Source: Gracilaria vermiculophylla
Taxonomy: Eukaryota; Rhodophyta; Florideophyceae; Gracilariales; Gracilariaceae
Length of the DNA stretch: 64,000 nt
Direction: 5' to 3'
Assembly: GCA_019155205.2 (NCBI GenBank)
Contig: JAHNZQ020003146.1
Span: 1,309,537-1,373,536, forward strand
The position numbers and the translations under genes were made by a program. The notes under the pieces are model-generated. The model was not told the DNA's origin and did not search any database. It saw only the letters and a program-made list of their open reading frames with translations. Shown one piece after another: positions 29,261-39,373 of this stretch; within the stretch, counting starts at the first letter, position 1, and every line of letters begins with the position of its first letter.

Positions 29261-30412
29261 ATGAAGCTTCGTGTGTTCAGGTCTGTTCTTTCCACGCTCG
29301 CAATCTTCGTCTGTGCTTTCGGCGCTGCCACCGTAGCTACCCTTTTCGAAACTTTTAGTTTCGTGTTCGTGCGCCCTTTCTCTCTCACCCAACACCGAAA
29401 GATTTGTCTTCGCTTTTCACACGCTTTTTTTCTTGTTGCCCCTTTTCTTCTTGAGAAATGGTCTGCCATCAAATTTCGCTCGTACGGTGATTCCATATCC
29501 CCTACCGGCAGCTATCTGGCCGTCATAAACCATCATTCTGATATTGACTGGTTATTAGGTCTGGCTTACGTTTCTCGTTTTCGCTATCCGTATCCTGGCA
29601 ATTCCAAGTCTGTTGTCAAGGCTTCGCTTCAAAAGGTCCCAATCTTCGGCCGCATCTTGCAGTACGCAGAGTTTTTGTTTATTACCCGATCCTGGGCTGC
29701 CGATCGTGATCGCTTCTTACAAGCGCTCAAGTCATTGAGAGGATACTCTTCCACAGTCGCCCCGCTATGGTTTGTTCTTTACCCGGAGGGCACCAGACTC
29801 ACGCCGGACAAACTTCATCACTCTCAACAATATGCCACGTCACGCGGTTTGACACCTCATCACAATGTCCTATTTCCTCGCTTCAAAGCCTTTGTATCCA
29901 TCGTTTCCATGCTACGCGATGAGTTCGATGGTATTGTAGACGCAACCTTCATGTTTGAAGGCAAGCTTCCATCCATGAGAAGTGCCCTAGCTGGAATGGA
30001 CACCACCGTTGTGCACACCCATCAGCGTTTTTATCCGATGAGTCAAGTTCCAGAAGATAAGGCCGAGCTTGAAGCCTGGCTTTTAAAAAGGTGGTACGAG
30101 AAAGACGAATTAGTCACCGAGTTTAAGCGAGATCCAAATTCGCTTGGATCACAGCACGAAAGCTGCACTCCCGCTGGCGAAACACCCTCGCTTACGCCGT
30201 TTTATTCCCTAGTCGCTGCTTCCGCGTTCTTCTCGGTCATAATTACATACGCATTTTCTAAAATACCGAATGGATTAACTCTGCTAATGTTCTTCACTGC
30301 CCTCACAGTTGGACTCTCCGCACTCTTTGTTTTGCTCAATATCAAGCCTTCTCGGAAGGGGTCAAGCACAGGAACAAGCGTCAGAAGCGAACCCTCTATC
30401 GCAAAGTCCTGA
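29261..30412 (+). CDS. Lysophospholipid acyltransferase (AGPAT family)
   Basis: 383 residues from ATG 29261. The N-terminus has a hydrophobic segment (SVLSTLAIFVCAFGAATVAT), then acyltransferase motif I NHHSDIDWLLG (HxxxxD form, with His and Asp), motif II VPIFGRILQYAEFLFITRSW, and motif III LYPEGTRLTPDK. The C-terminus has two more hydrophobic helices (SLVAASAFFSVIITYAF; LTLLMFFTALTVGLSALFV). The order and length are those of AGPAT3/4/5 and LCLAT-like enzymes that acylate lysophosphatidic acid or other lysolipids in the ER. An ATG at 29165 is also in frame; the later one is preferred because the family starts just before the first helix. The substrate cannot be read from sequence. Confidence 0.85.
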   Translation: MKLRVFRSVLSTLAIFVCAFGAATVATLFETFSFVFVRPFSLTQHRKICLRFSHAFFLVAPFLLEKWSAIKFRSYGDSISPTGSYLAVINHHSDIDWLLGLAYVSRFRYPYPGNSKSVVKASLQKVPIFGRILQYAEFLFITRSWAADRDRFLQALKSLRGYSSTVAPLWFVLYPEGTRLTPDKLHHSQQYATSRGLTPHHNVLFPRFKAFVSIVSMLRDEFDGIVDATFMFEGKLPSMRSALAGMDTTVVHTHQRFYPMSQVPEDKAELEAWLLKRWYEKDELVTEFKRDPNSLGSQHESCTPAGETPSLTPFYSLVAASAFFSVIITYAFSKIPNGLTLLMFFTALTVGLSALFVLLNIKPSRKGSSTGTSVRSEPSIAKS

Positions 30413-30552
30413 CTCATAGGTTTTGGGGCGCCACTGATCAATTTCATGGGGTTGCTAACTTTCATATTTCAAGTTCCGGGTAGGTACGTATAGTCTTCGG
30501 TCACCTGTGTAAACATTTGGATCTCGGCCAGAATAACCATTGAATTCGCCTG

Positions 30553-32421
30553 TCATGTAATCACAGTTGGGGCGCTTCGCCCGGTGAATTCTTCAATTCT
30601 TGTAAGCCTGTGAGCGAGGTCTACGATATCCTTCATGACTTCTTTGGGATCTTTGTTTTGCAAGCCTGGCGAGGGTGGTTCGTACAGCTCATAATATATT
30701 CGAATTGTTGCTCCTGCCGACCCGGTACCGCTAAGTCGGAAAACGATACGCCCGCCGTTTTTGATGTCCACGATGAATCCTTGGTTAGTCACAATTGACC
30801 CATCAACCGGATCTTTGTATTCAAAATCGCGAACCCTGTGAACTTCAGAAAGGAGCGGAATGACTCCGACGGCCATCCCCTTCAGGTTAAGCATGAATAT
30901 TTCTGCATCTTTTGATTCCACCGCTTCGTAATCATGACGCAAGTTGTATGTGCGTCCGTACTTTCTCCAGTGCGCGAGAAGTATGTCTTCCACCGTAACT
31001 AAGTGTTCAATTTCGGAGTTTCGATTTTCCAGGGCAAGTATGCTCAGCCAAGCCAGAACTGCCCAAATACCGTCTTTCTCCCGGATGTGATCTGAGCTGG
31101 TCCCGAAAGATTCCTCTCCACATATGTTGATCTTTCCGGCATCCATTAAATTTGTAAAGTACTTCCATCCGGTTGGAGTGTAATACAGCTGGACTCCTTT
31201 TTCTTCTGCAACCCTGTCTAGCGCTGATGCTGTCGGCATGGAGCGTGCCACTCCTTTTAGTCCTTGACGGCTAAAGTATGGAATAGCCCTCGTCGCGTAG
31301 TCAGCAATTATAGCAACAGAATCGGCTGGGCTTACGAATACCCCTTGACCAAGAATCATATTCCGGTCACCATCGCCGTCAGAAGCAGCGCCAAACTGAG
31401 GCGCCTCAGGATTCTTTTCTGGGTTCATAGCGTCTACGAGCCCTGCTGCGTAAGTCAGATTGGGATCCGGATGCCCCCCACCAAAGTCTTCCTTTGAATC
31501 GGCGTTGATAACAGATTTAAAACCAGCTCCAAGCTCAAATGCGAAAATGACACGAGCGTATTCTCCAGTTGACGCGTGCATAGCATCAAAACACATGGAA
31601 AAGTCGGGTCGAGCAATCAGCGCTTTTAAAGCTTCAAAGTCGAAAATGGAACGCAGCATTTTCAAATAATGATCGACAGGGTCGATAACTTCGACGACGA
31701 ACTTTCCATCTGCAAATGAAGTAACTCCTTCTGTCGACAAATCAATGTCAGACCCGAAATCTGCAAGCCGGTACTGAGAAATCTTTTGAGTGTGCTCGTA
31801 AATTAAATCTGTTAATCCTTTCAACGCAGGTGCGCCGGATTCAGTGTTGTACTTAATCCCCCAGTCACCGTCCGGACCGGCGGGGTTATGACTAGCAGTG
31901 AGAATTATGCCACCAAGCGCTTCACACGAGGGAATCAGAGCAGACACGGCCGGCGTTGTGAGCAAGGCATTCCTGCCTACGATGACTCGAGCAAATCCAT
32001 TCGCAGCAGCCATGCGCAAAATTGTTTGTGCCGCAATCTTATTATAGAAACGACCATCACCGCCGAGGACAAGAGTGCGACCAGAAAGTACGGAAGGGCC
32101 ACCCAGAGCGTCGAACAGGGACTGAACCCAGTTTGGTAAGAAAGCCGGATCGGATAATAGCACCGACGTCTTTTTACGCATTCCACTCGTTCCGGTCGTT
32201 TGTCCTGATATGGGTTTTGTGTCGTACGTGAGTACTGGCAACTCCGCTGAAAGAACGGGGGATTGACTTTCTGATGGCTGGCACATTCGCAAATGGGCTC
32301 GCGACTTTCGGGCTAGCTTCATCGCCTCATTGCTCGTAGAAGCGGTTTTAAGTATGAAATTTTGCGGATCTCTTGAGCGTGAAGAAGGCAGAGGGAGGAC
32401 AAAACAAGATTCGGGATACAT
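30553..32421 (-). CDS. PGM: Phosphoglucomutase
   Basis: 622 residues; the usual alpha-PGM is about 560. Active-site serine loop TASHNPAGP, metal loop DGDGDRN, sugar-binding loop GEESFGTSSDHIREKDG and the phosphate-binding RLSGTGSAGATIRIY are all present, as is GTSGMRKK near the start. It interconverts glucose 1- and 6-phosphate. About 60 extra N-terminal residues precede the core (VLTYDTKPISGQTTGTSG). They are Ser/Arg-rich and could target the protein to an organelle, or the true start may be further in (an in-frame Met is at about residue 33). In red algae cytosolic PGM supplies glucose 1-phosphate for UDP-glucose and floridean starch (known). It is tail-to-tail with the acyltransferase, 140 bp apart. 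Confidence 0.95.
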   Translation of the reverse strand: MYPESCFVLPLPSSRSRDPQNFILKTASTSNEAMKLARKSRAHLRMCQPSESQSPVLSAELPVLTYDTKPISGQTTGTSGMRKKTSVLLSDPAFLPNWVQSLFDALGGPSVLSGRTLVLGGDGRFYNKIAAQTILRMAAANGFARVIVGRNALLTTPAVSALIPSCEALGGIILTASHNPAGPDGDWGIKYNTESGAPALKGLTDLIYEHTQKISQYRLADFGSDIDLSTEGVTSFADGKFVVEVIDPVDHYLKMLRSIFDFEALKALIARPDFSMCFDAMHASTGEYARVIFAFELGAGFKSVINADSKEDFGGGHPDPNLTYAAGLVDAMNPEKNPEAPQFGAASDGDGDRNMILGQGVFVSPADSVAIIADYATRAIPYFSRQGLKGVARSMPTASALDRVAEEKGVQLYYTPTGWKYFTNLMDAGKINICGEESFGTSSDHIREKDGIWAVLAWLSILALENRNSEIEHLVTVEDILLAHWRKYGRTYNLRHDYEAVESKDAEIFMLNLKGMAVGVIPLLSEVHRVRDFEYKDPVDGSIVTNQGFIVDIKNGGRIVFRLSGTGSAGATIRIYYELYEPPSPGLQNKDPKEVMKDIVDLAHRLTRIEEFTGRSAPTVIT

Positions 32422-33071
32422 GTTTTTAGAAGCATGGGCACAGCATCTGGTACGAGACTAAACAATCTGAAGAGTACAGATCGTATGAATGTTTGAGCAA
32501 GATATGGTTTTCTGATTGCTACCGAGAGAGAGCAAATTCTGACTTCAAACTCCGCGAATCGACCTTGCGTACATGAGATTTCACGCGGAGGTTGTGAAAA
32601 AGACTGACGTTGAGCTCGAGCGATGCACTTTGTGCTCGCGCACTGCACCTTCACATGTTCGGAAAATATTATTCCAAAAGGAGTGTATCTGGGTTTCAGG
32701 TTGACAAATTTCCTATCCTTGTGCATTGTTGTTTACCGATACCAAGGTACAGTATTTCACCGAACCAGCATCTCCGACTGTCTCGCATTGGCACAAATTT
32801 CCCAAACCTAATCCCTACCTTTTTTGTTGTACAAACGTATCTCTATTGCCCTTTCTTTGCACATTTCATGCTTTTTGTCTTTGCTTGGTACAGTCATGAA
32901 AGGCATTTTTCAATATGATTTTCCTAACCATGTTAAGACCATTTGTTTTGTAGCAAAGAACCGCAGAGCGGCTTCCGAGGACTAACTCCCAGTTGTTGAC
33001 TGCAAGAACTTTTAACTTATTGAGTTCGACACGATGACAATTGGTCACCCTGAGTCCATCCAGTTCGTTTG

Positions 33072-33081
33072 TATATAAAAG
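33072..33081 (+). promoter_or_regulatory. TATA-like element without a called gene
   Basis: TATATAAAAG on the plus strand is a near-ideal TATA box. No clear protein gene lies downstream, so it may drive a non-coding or multi-exon transcript, or be chance. Confidence 0.3.
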
Positions 33082-33355
33082 CAGGGGCACTAGCGATCCG
33101 CCTTCACGTGGCGTGCCTGACTTCCCCCCCTTTGGGAAGCGAAACGGATCTGCGGTTGGGTCTCCAACGGAGACTAGCACATTTCCGGTTAATGAAGTAT
33201 ACTGGCGACGACTGATTGAGTGAACGCCGGAATTTATCGGTTTGTGATATCATCGGGAACTTGCTTGAAAGAGAGCTGGTCTTTCTGGCGAGAGAGCGGT
33301 TCTTTGGACAGAGACGTTCTGCGTCAAGTAGGACTTAGACTTCTTTACCCACAAC

Positions 33356-33378
33356 AGAGAGAGAGAGAGAGAGAGAGA
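33356..33378. repeat. (AG)n microsatellite
   Basis: An uninterrupted AG dinucleotide run of about 11 units in the intergenic region. Confidence 0.85.
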
Positions 33379-34772
33379 AAATAGATCCCATACACCGACA
33401 ATGCTTTTTCGTAACTGAATAATCAACGACACATCCACAACCGTGTTTCGTTTATGGCGTCGCTATATATATTGTGTCACACAAAGAACCATGAAGTCTC
33501 GATAATGTTTCCAGTTGCGTAAGCATTTTGCCACCGAAGATGTCGCCGAGCGTCTTTCCAACAAGGTCGTATTCGTGACAGACTATGTGCATGCATCAAA
33601 TAAGCAAAGGTACTTTCTTTTTGCTCTCAAATTCTTTTTCACGGAAGCTTCACTGACAGTCATCTATGAGAGAGGGGAGAGAAGGCCAAGAATGCTCTTT
33701 TTTTTTTTTAAAGAGAGAGTAACCTGCAGGGGTGGTTCTTCTATCATTTTGGGCTCAGAGGTGGCAACTGTATCTATTAAAAAAAATCGGTTTTCTGATC
33801 AAGTAAAGGTTGCTCAGAAGAAACAACGCTTTTTTGCCCGTTATTCCCCTATTCTGCCTTTATACGAATCATTGTCTGACGTATGCCCAGAACTTCGTCC
33901 AAATGTTCATCGCGTTGCGTCTGCGTCTTGTCCGACCCGTACAGTCAACATCTGTAGCGCAAAGAAGGTTATTGGAGGATGTTTAAGGAATGTTACGACA
34001 CGAACAACTTTTGTTATTATATCTTTAGTGTTGAATAAATCCGGATGAACTGCAAATGAAAAAGGAAGGAAGCCCTTGTCACACAAACATGTCTTCATAG
34101 ACTAGTGCTTGCAACAGTAATGGAACTCACATCGCTTCAGATAGGACGGGGGCATGCATGAATGACATTTTTCAGCCAATATTCAACTGCTGGTGTAAAG
34201 TATGAATGCACAAAGGGTGAGCAACTAGCCAAGGGCTACATACACTGATGTAAGTAAATTTAGAATCTGACGGAGGACGGAGGAAACCGAAATCAAGTAC
34301 GTCGAAGTTTATGTTCTAAGGTCTAGAATAGATGTAGATCTTCTGTGAGGAGAGAGAAAAAATCGAAGAAAAAAAGGAACAACTTTTATCGAAAGCTACA
34401 AGTCGGTTGCAAAGAAGACAATATATTTTGTTACCATGAAAAGCGTCAGGCTTTACAAAATGGTGTGTATGGATACTAAAACGTGAATGGAAGTGTTCAC
34501 GTAGCAAAACTTTTCAGCAAAGGTTTGATATAATCATCGTTAAATGCTTCGCTTCTAATTTGAGATACAGTAAAATGATAGGGAATAACGATAATGAGAA
34601 TCTCTCGAGAATGTGGGAACATGGAAATGATACGGCTGGAAGAAAGCAATAAGTATAGTGCGGTTATGGCTTGAGTTTCCTTTGCCACAGTAGGAAACAA
34701 CAAACACTGTATGATACGTCACGTAAGCAGTTGCGTTGAATGCAGGATTTGTTGAGCGTGAAAATATTCTTT

Positions 34773-36281
34773 TCAAACAAGAATATCCGTCAGAATTGCC
34801 TCACTGCCATTGTTTGGCGCTGCATGAGCTGAGAACACACGGCACAACAACCCATACACATCGACAGAATGGAGTCCTTCCACGGTTCCTCCTTTCTTGA
34901 AGGCGGGACCGTTTGCTATGAAAATGGCCTGCATGTCTTTTTCCTTGTGGTCAAAGCCATGCTCACCCCGCTCCGTGATAGTTGGTGATGGTTTATGATT
35001 ACGAGTACTAGTCAACATACGCAGTGGGTTTCCTGCACCAGGCACCAACACCTGATGCGGATATACAGACGACCATCCAATTTCTGTCATCGTCACGACA
35101 GGTGTCACGAATTGAGCGTCTCTCAAGTGCCATTCTTCGGGCAAATTCTGTTTCAGGTATACCTTGATCTTATCATTCGTAAGGGAAAAGCGTTGTAATT
35201 CTTCGTGTACACTTTCCGCAGGAACTGTCATGTTCAGCCAGAAACCCATTGGGGTTTGCAAAATATCTTGGACTGTACCCTCTTCCATCGTATGACTCAA
35301 GTCAACTAGTTTGTCGTTTGACACTTCAGTCATACCATGATCAGATACAATGACCAAGTTGACGTCCAGTTCGGCGACCGATAACTTTTCCAGTAAACTT
35401 TTGATGGCACGATCAACAGCGACGATCTCATCGTCAACTTGCGGCGAATTAGGCCCGTGAATGTGACCCTGGTGGTCGACTTGCTCAAAGTAGAGCGTTA
35501 CAAACTGTGCTCTTTTGTGGAGATCAGACGCACCTCCAGTCAGCAAGTCAATGGCTCTTCTGATTCGTTTTCTGTACGGAACATGTTCATCGTATTCCCA
35601 AAATGCATCTGGCCGATGCGTCTTTACGGTGCTTCCAGGCCAAAACACAGATGCAGTGGTGTAGTTCTGCATTTCTAGAAGCGTTTCATTGGCATCAGAT
35701 GGGATTTTGGTACGCATGAGAGTTTTCCAGATGGGCTCCCCCTTCCACCACGAAGGGTGGGTAGCATCGTGGTGAAACCATTTTTTTGAAACAGGGTTGT
35801 ACATAGTATTTCCCACAATGCCGTGTGATTCTGGATAGAGACCAGTGACAAGTGTCCAATGATTCGGAAACGTTTTGCTGGGCATGACTGGTTGCATGCC
35901 TTCTGGTGCATAGACCCCTTTTTTGGCTAAGCTGTTGAGCGTTGGTGCGAGTAACTGACCATCTTTGGTCCGTGACAAATATTCGTTCCGGAACCCATCG
36001 ATGCTTACAAGTATGGTGGATGATATGTTTTTGGCGAGGGAATCGGAAGAGCGCGCCTTCAACTCTTCTGTGCTAGGTTTCGTGAAGAAGTAAAAACCAA
36101 TTCCGAAAATTGCTGGGAGAACGACGAAGGAAAAGACTACTAACGGGTTCCACCCTGTTGGCTCCTCTATGTGGTAGCCACGAGATCGCCCATTCCGAAT
36201 CAGAACCTCTGTTTCCGAACCTTCTTCGATGTGCTCGGAAGCGTTTCTGGTACCGACTGGCAGATCGTCAGAATCTTCCAT
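34773..36281 (-). CDS. ENPP-type nucleotide pyrophosphatase/phosphodiesterase
   Basis: 502 residues, a type II membrane protein. A short acidic cytosolic tail (MEDSDDLPVGTRNASEHIEE) is followed by one transmembrane helix near 45-66 (LVVFSFVVLPAIFGIGFYFF). The lumenal or extracellular part is an alkaline-phosphatase-fold NPP domain: VSIDGFRNEYLSRTKDG (first metal Asp), MPSKTFPNHWTLVTGLYPES with the catalytic Thr, YFEQVDHQGHIHGPNS, and NLVIVSDHGM. NPPs split nucleotide or lipid phosphodiesters; the substrate is not readable here. Golgi or cell surface location is likely. The open frame extends 35 codons upstream but starts with a non-ATG codon, so ATG 36281 is used. It is divergent from the glutathionyl-hydroquinone reductase. 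Confidence 0.88.
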   Translation of the reverse strand: MEDSDDLPVGTRNASEHIEEGSETEVLIRNGRSRGYHIEEPTGWNPLVVFSFVVLPAIFGIGFYFFTKPSTEELKARSSDSLAKNISSTILVSIDGFRNEYLSRTKDGQLLAPTLNSLAKKGVYAPEGMQPVMPSKTFPNHWTLVTGLYPESHGIVGNTMYNPVSKKWFHHDATHPSWWKGEPIWKTLMRTKIPSDANETLLEMQNYTTASVFWPGSTVKTHRPDAFWEYDEHVPYRKRIRRAIDLLTGGASDLHKRAQFVTLYFEQVDHQGHIHGPNSPQVDDEIVAVDRAIKSLLEKLSVAELDVNLVIVSDHGMTEVSNDKLVDLSHTMEEGTVQDILQTPMGFWLNMTVPAESVHEELQRFSLTNDKIKVYLKQNLPEEWHLRDAQFVTPVVTMTEIGWSSVYPHQVLVPGAGNPLRMLTSTRNHKPSPTITERGEHGFDHKEKDMQAIFIANGPAFKKGGTVEGLHSVDVYGLLCRVFSAHAAPNNGSEAILTDILV

Positions 36282-37133
36282 GTCTGACTGGCTCGTTGCC
36301 CAGTGAGGGCGGTATTTAGTAGATCCCTCGCTACAAAGGTGGGCCTCCAGGTAATTTGAAGGATGGTGGCTGGGTCTAAACACCAAAATCTGCCGACGTA
36401 AACATTAATTAGCTTTCCGAAGATCCAGTGTCTGAAAAGTCCACAAAACTACAATGAAAGGATTTCCGGCCTGAAGGAGAGGCAGATATCTACGACGAGT
36501 ATGGATATCTATGCCAATGGAGCGCGCTTCAAAGAGAAATGTTATGCAAGTCTCAGGGTTGGATTATTGAGGTTGAAGACTGCCGAATGGCTCGACAGGC
36601 AGTGTCGCACAGCAAGGAGATAATTATCCGAGCCCTAACTGCAGCATGTGTTATTGCTACCCTTTATAGATGTACATCACGATCAAACGCCAAAGGGCTC
36701 CTCCGCAGCCCTGGCTGAGGAGCATGCATTCAGACGATCACTGTAGAAATCTCTTGCCCCAGCGGCTTTGATCATCGTGCATTCGGGCCCTCCGTACCCT
36801 GACGTGCCCTCGCGTAATCGCTCGATCTATGTAGAGAGCAGGAATTCGGCAGGATTCATTTGCGGCTGAGAGATTGTGTGCTATGAAACAGGTAAGCAAG
36901 CTAACGTGGGGAGAAAAATGGTCATTGGATGCATATCTATCAAAAACAGCGAACCCAATTGCGGAGCCGGTGTGCACGATATCCACAACTGCTAGGCCTA
37001 TTCGTCCTCTCTATTTCTTCCATACATTTCTAACCCAGGGTCCTCACCAGTAGCATGATAAAATCTTGACTTTTTTTCGATCCGCTGTTCAACGGTCGCT
37101 GAATAATGATCGTGTCCGGCTCAGTGTCCGAGA
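36282..37133. other. Divergent promoter region, ENPP / hydroquinone reductase
   Basis: 0.85 kb between two divergent starts. It should carry both promoters. No TATA box or repeat was recognised. Confidence 0.4.
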
Positions 37134-38216
37134 ATGCTCAATTTCGCATCATCGGCAAGTCTACTACCCAAACTTGCTGCCGTGCGAAGTCCATTCACTA
37201 TTCCGTCTGTTGCAAGACGTGCGCTTCTGAAATCTTCTACGAAAATGGCAGCATCCAAATCCCATATGGCAGCGATGGATGACGTTGTGAAGGGTCGATT
37301 CCAGCGTAAGCCTTCCTCATTCAGAAATAAGATTTCTGCAGAGCCAGGTGCTAGGTTTGCACCGGAAGCGAATCGTTATCGCCTCTACGTTTCCCTTGCG
37401 TGTCCGTGGGCTCACCGTTGTTTGATAACGCGTGCTGTTAAGGGTCTTCAAGAAATCCTTCCAGTAACTGTCGTTCACCACCATATGGGTTCAGATGGTT
37501 GGCGTTTTGTCACCAAGGACGAGCAGGATATTCCGGAAATGTGTGAACCGGAGCCCTTGTATGGATTCACAAAGATTCGGGAGTTGTACTTTAAAGCGGA
37601 GCCTGAATACGATGGTCGCTTCACCGTTCCTGTGCTCTGGGACACCAAACACAACACCATTGTGAACAATGAGAGTTCTGAAATAATTGTCATGCTCAAT
37701 GGTTTGTTCAACGATTACGCGAAAAATCCTCAAGTGAACTTGTATCCCGAAGCAATGCAGAGCAAAATCACTGAGGTTGCTGAATCGTTTTACAACTCTT
37801 TCAACAATGGAGTTTACCGCTGTGGCTTTGCAAAGACACAAGAGGCCTATGACGAAGCATACAATGAACTTTTTGAACGCTTGGATATACTCGAAGAGCA
37901 TTTGTCCCAATCACGCTACTTGGTCGGTGATTCGCTGACCTTGGCCGACATTCGTCTATTTGTCACATTGATTCGATTTGATCCTGTTTATGTTTTGCAC
38001 TTCAAGACCAACAAAAATAGAATCAAAGACTATCCAAACCTTTCAGGTTTCATGAGAGAGTTGTACCAGATGCCGGAAATTAGAAGCACTATCTCATTCG
38101 ACCACATCAAGAAACATTATTTCGGCAGTCACCCAACTATCAACCCTCTCGGCATAGTGCCAAATGGTCCGGATCTTTCGTACATGGATGAACCTCACGG
38201 TAGAGATAAAATGTGA
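37134..38216 (+). CDS. Glutathionyl-hydroquinone reductase (xi-class GST, ECM4/YqjG type)
   Basis: 360 residues. The N-terminal about 40 residues are Ser/Ala/Arg-rich (ASLLPKLAAVRSPFTIPSVA), like a mitochondrial or plastid targeting peptide. The thioredoxin-like part has the xi-class signature ACPWAHR with the active-site Cys, then HHHMGSDGWRF and VPVLWDTKHNTIVNNESSEI. The C-terminal helical domain has FERLDILEEHLSQSRYLVGD and LTLADIRLFVTLIRFDPVY. The enzyme reduces glutathionyl-hydroquinones with glutathione. In algae it likely protects against quinone stress (inference). ATG 37134 precedes the targeting segment; an internal Met (MAASKSH) would give a cytosolic form. Confidence 0.92.
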   Translation: MLNFASSASLLPKLAAVRSPFTIPSVARRALLKSSTKMAASKSHMAAMDDVVKGRFQRKPSSFRNKISAEPGARFAPEANRYRLYVSLACPWAHRCLITRAVKGLQEILPVTVVHHHMGSDGWRFVTKDEQDIPEMCEPEPLYGFTKIRELYFKAEPEYDGRFTVPVLWDTKHNTIVNNESSEIIVMLNGLFNDYAKNPQVNLYPEAMQSKITEVAESFYNSFNNGVYRCGFAKTQEAYDEAYNELFERLDILEEHLSQSRYLVGDSLTLADIRLFVTLIRFDPVYVLHFKTNKNRIKDYPNLSGFMRELYQMPEIRSTISFDHIKKHYFGSHPTINPLGIVPNGPDLSYMDEPHGRDKM

Positions 38217-39373
38217 TCATAATTCAAGTCTGTATGATCAGCACTATCCATAATTACTGCCTTTCTTCATTATCTACGCCATTCGTGAGACCAAGGGATT
38301 ACACTAGTCGGACGAAAAGGGATAAGAATTTAACCTTGTGCCTAGATGTACCTGGCTGGCGCCGCATTGATACAAGGGTAGTGAGGGTGGTGTTTGGGTT
38401 CAGCAGAATGACCACGGGCACGCATTATGTTCTCGTTGAGGCTTGCTGCTGTACGTTACAGTCTAAAATTAAAGAGGATTGTTCTGACGTCCAGTTTCAT
38501 ATCGCTGTAAGTGAATGAGATGCGAAAGACAAACGAATGTCCATTTATACCAGTGGTGCAGGCAGGTGGTAGTCCCCCAAAGCTCAGGTCTGACGAAAAT
38601 GTAGGTGGGGGGTTCGCCGCAAATGTATTGTCTGATAGACATTTTTCTCTCAACTTCAGTCAAAATCTGACATGGACAGGGAGGATATGTCTTTTCCATC
38701 AGTGCGTAGGACTTCATCTGACATCAAATCATTCGCACGAGCCCATTTTCCGGATCCACGACTTTACACCGGAGCGCAGCGAGCAAAACATGACGCTGGA
38801 CTTTAAGCTACATCCAGTGTCCCCATCAATCTTATCGACATGTATTTCTCGTTTTACGGAACCGTTTAGATGGGATCGACAGCAGCAGCTAGGTTTTTAG
38901 GAGTCAAACAAACACTCCAAAAGCTTGTCAGGTTTGAGTGCTCTGTTTCCACGAAATTTGAACGAGAGGCTTGACTGTCTGAGCTCCAAACTTAACTCTT
39001 TTTTCTGCAGGTAGTTTAGAGACATGGAGTCGGTCACATGGAACACAACCCAGTTCTAGTCCATCATGCTACAATGGACCACGGCTGCTTGGCGTTTCTC
39101 GAATAAAACGCATTGAGGAATCCAGTTTGAGACCCGATTCCACCACGTTTGAGAGTTCTGGAACTACTCTGTTTCTTATTGTTGTAGAATAGTGACAGCC
39201 TTTCACGAATACAAGCTAAGTATGGGTTACATCATCGAATGAAGAATTCCTACAATACAACTGGCAACTTCTTGCGCAGAAGTTTCGTGATGTTTGGCGG
39301 AAACACTTACTTACACGGTTATTCTCATAGCCGTATTCTTGAACATTAGAACTCCGTGTAAGGCACTTTGATA
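38217..39373. other. 3' intergenic region
   Basis: 1.16 kb between the convergent stops of the hydroquinone reductase and ATM genes. Open frames are short and unrecognised. Nothing is supported. Confidence 0.4.

Larger units (their letters stand above)
32422..34772. other. Long intergenic region
   Basis: 2.35 kb without a supported gene. It has a clean TATA-like element and a (GA)n run, listed separately. A minus-strand frame at 32866-33180 and a plus-strand frame at 33515-34048 are protein-like in parts but lack ATG starts. A possible internal exon on the plus strand is bounded by CCAG|TTGCG at 33514 and AAG|GTACTT near 33608; I could not link it to other exons. Confidence 0.4.

Noticed and set aside
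32866..33180. 104-codon minus-strand ORF
   Set aside because: It has partly protein-like sequence (GDPTADPFRFPKGGKSG) but no ATG, no upstream exon and no known family. Not called as a gene.
33515..34048. 177-codon plus-strand ORF
   Set aside because: It starts at a non-ATG codon and contains homopolymer-coded Phe runs; only its first part looks like an exon.
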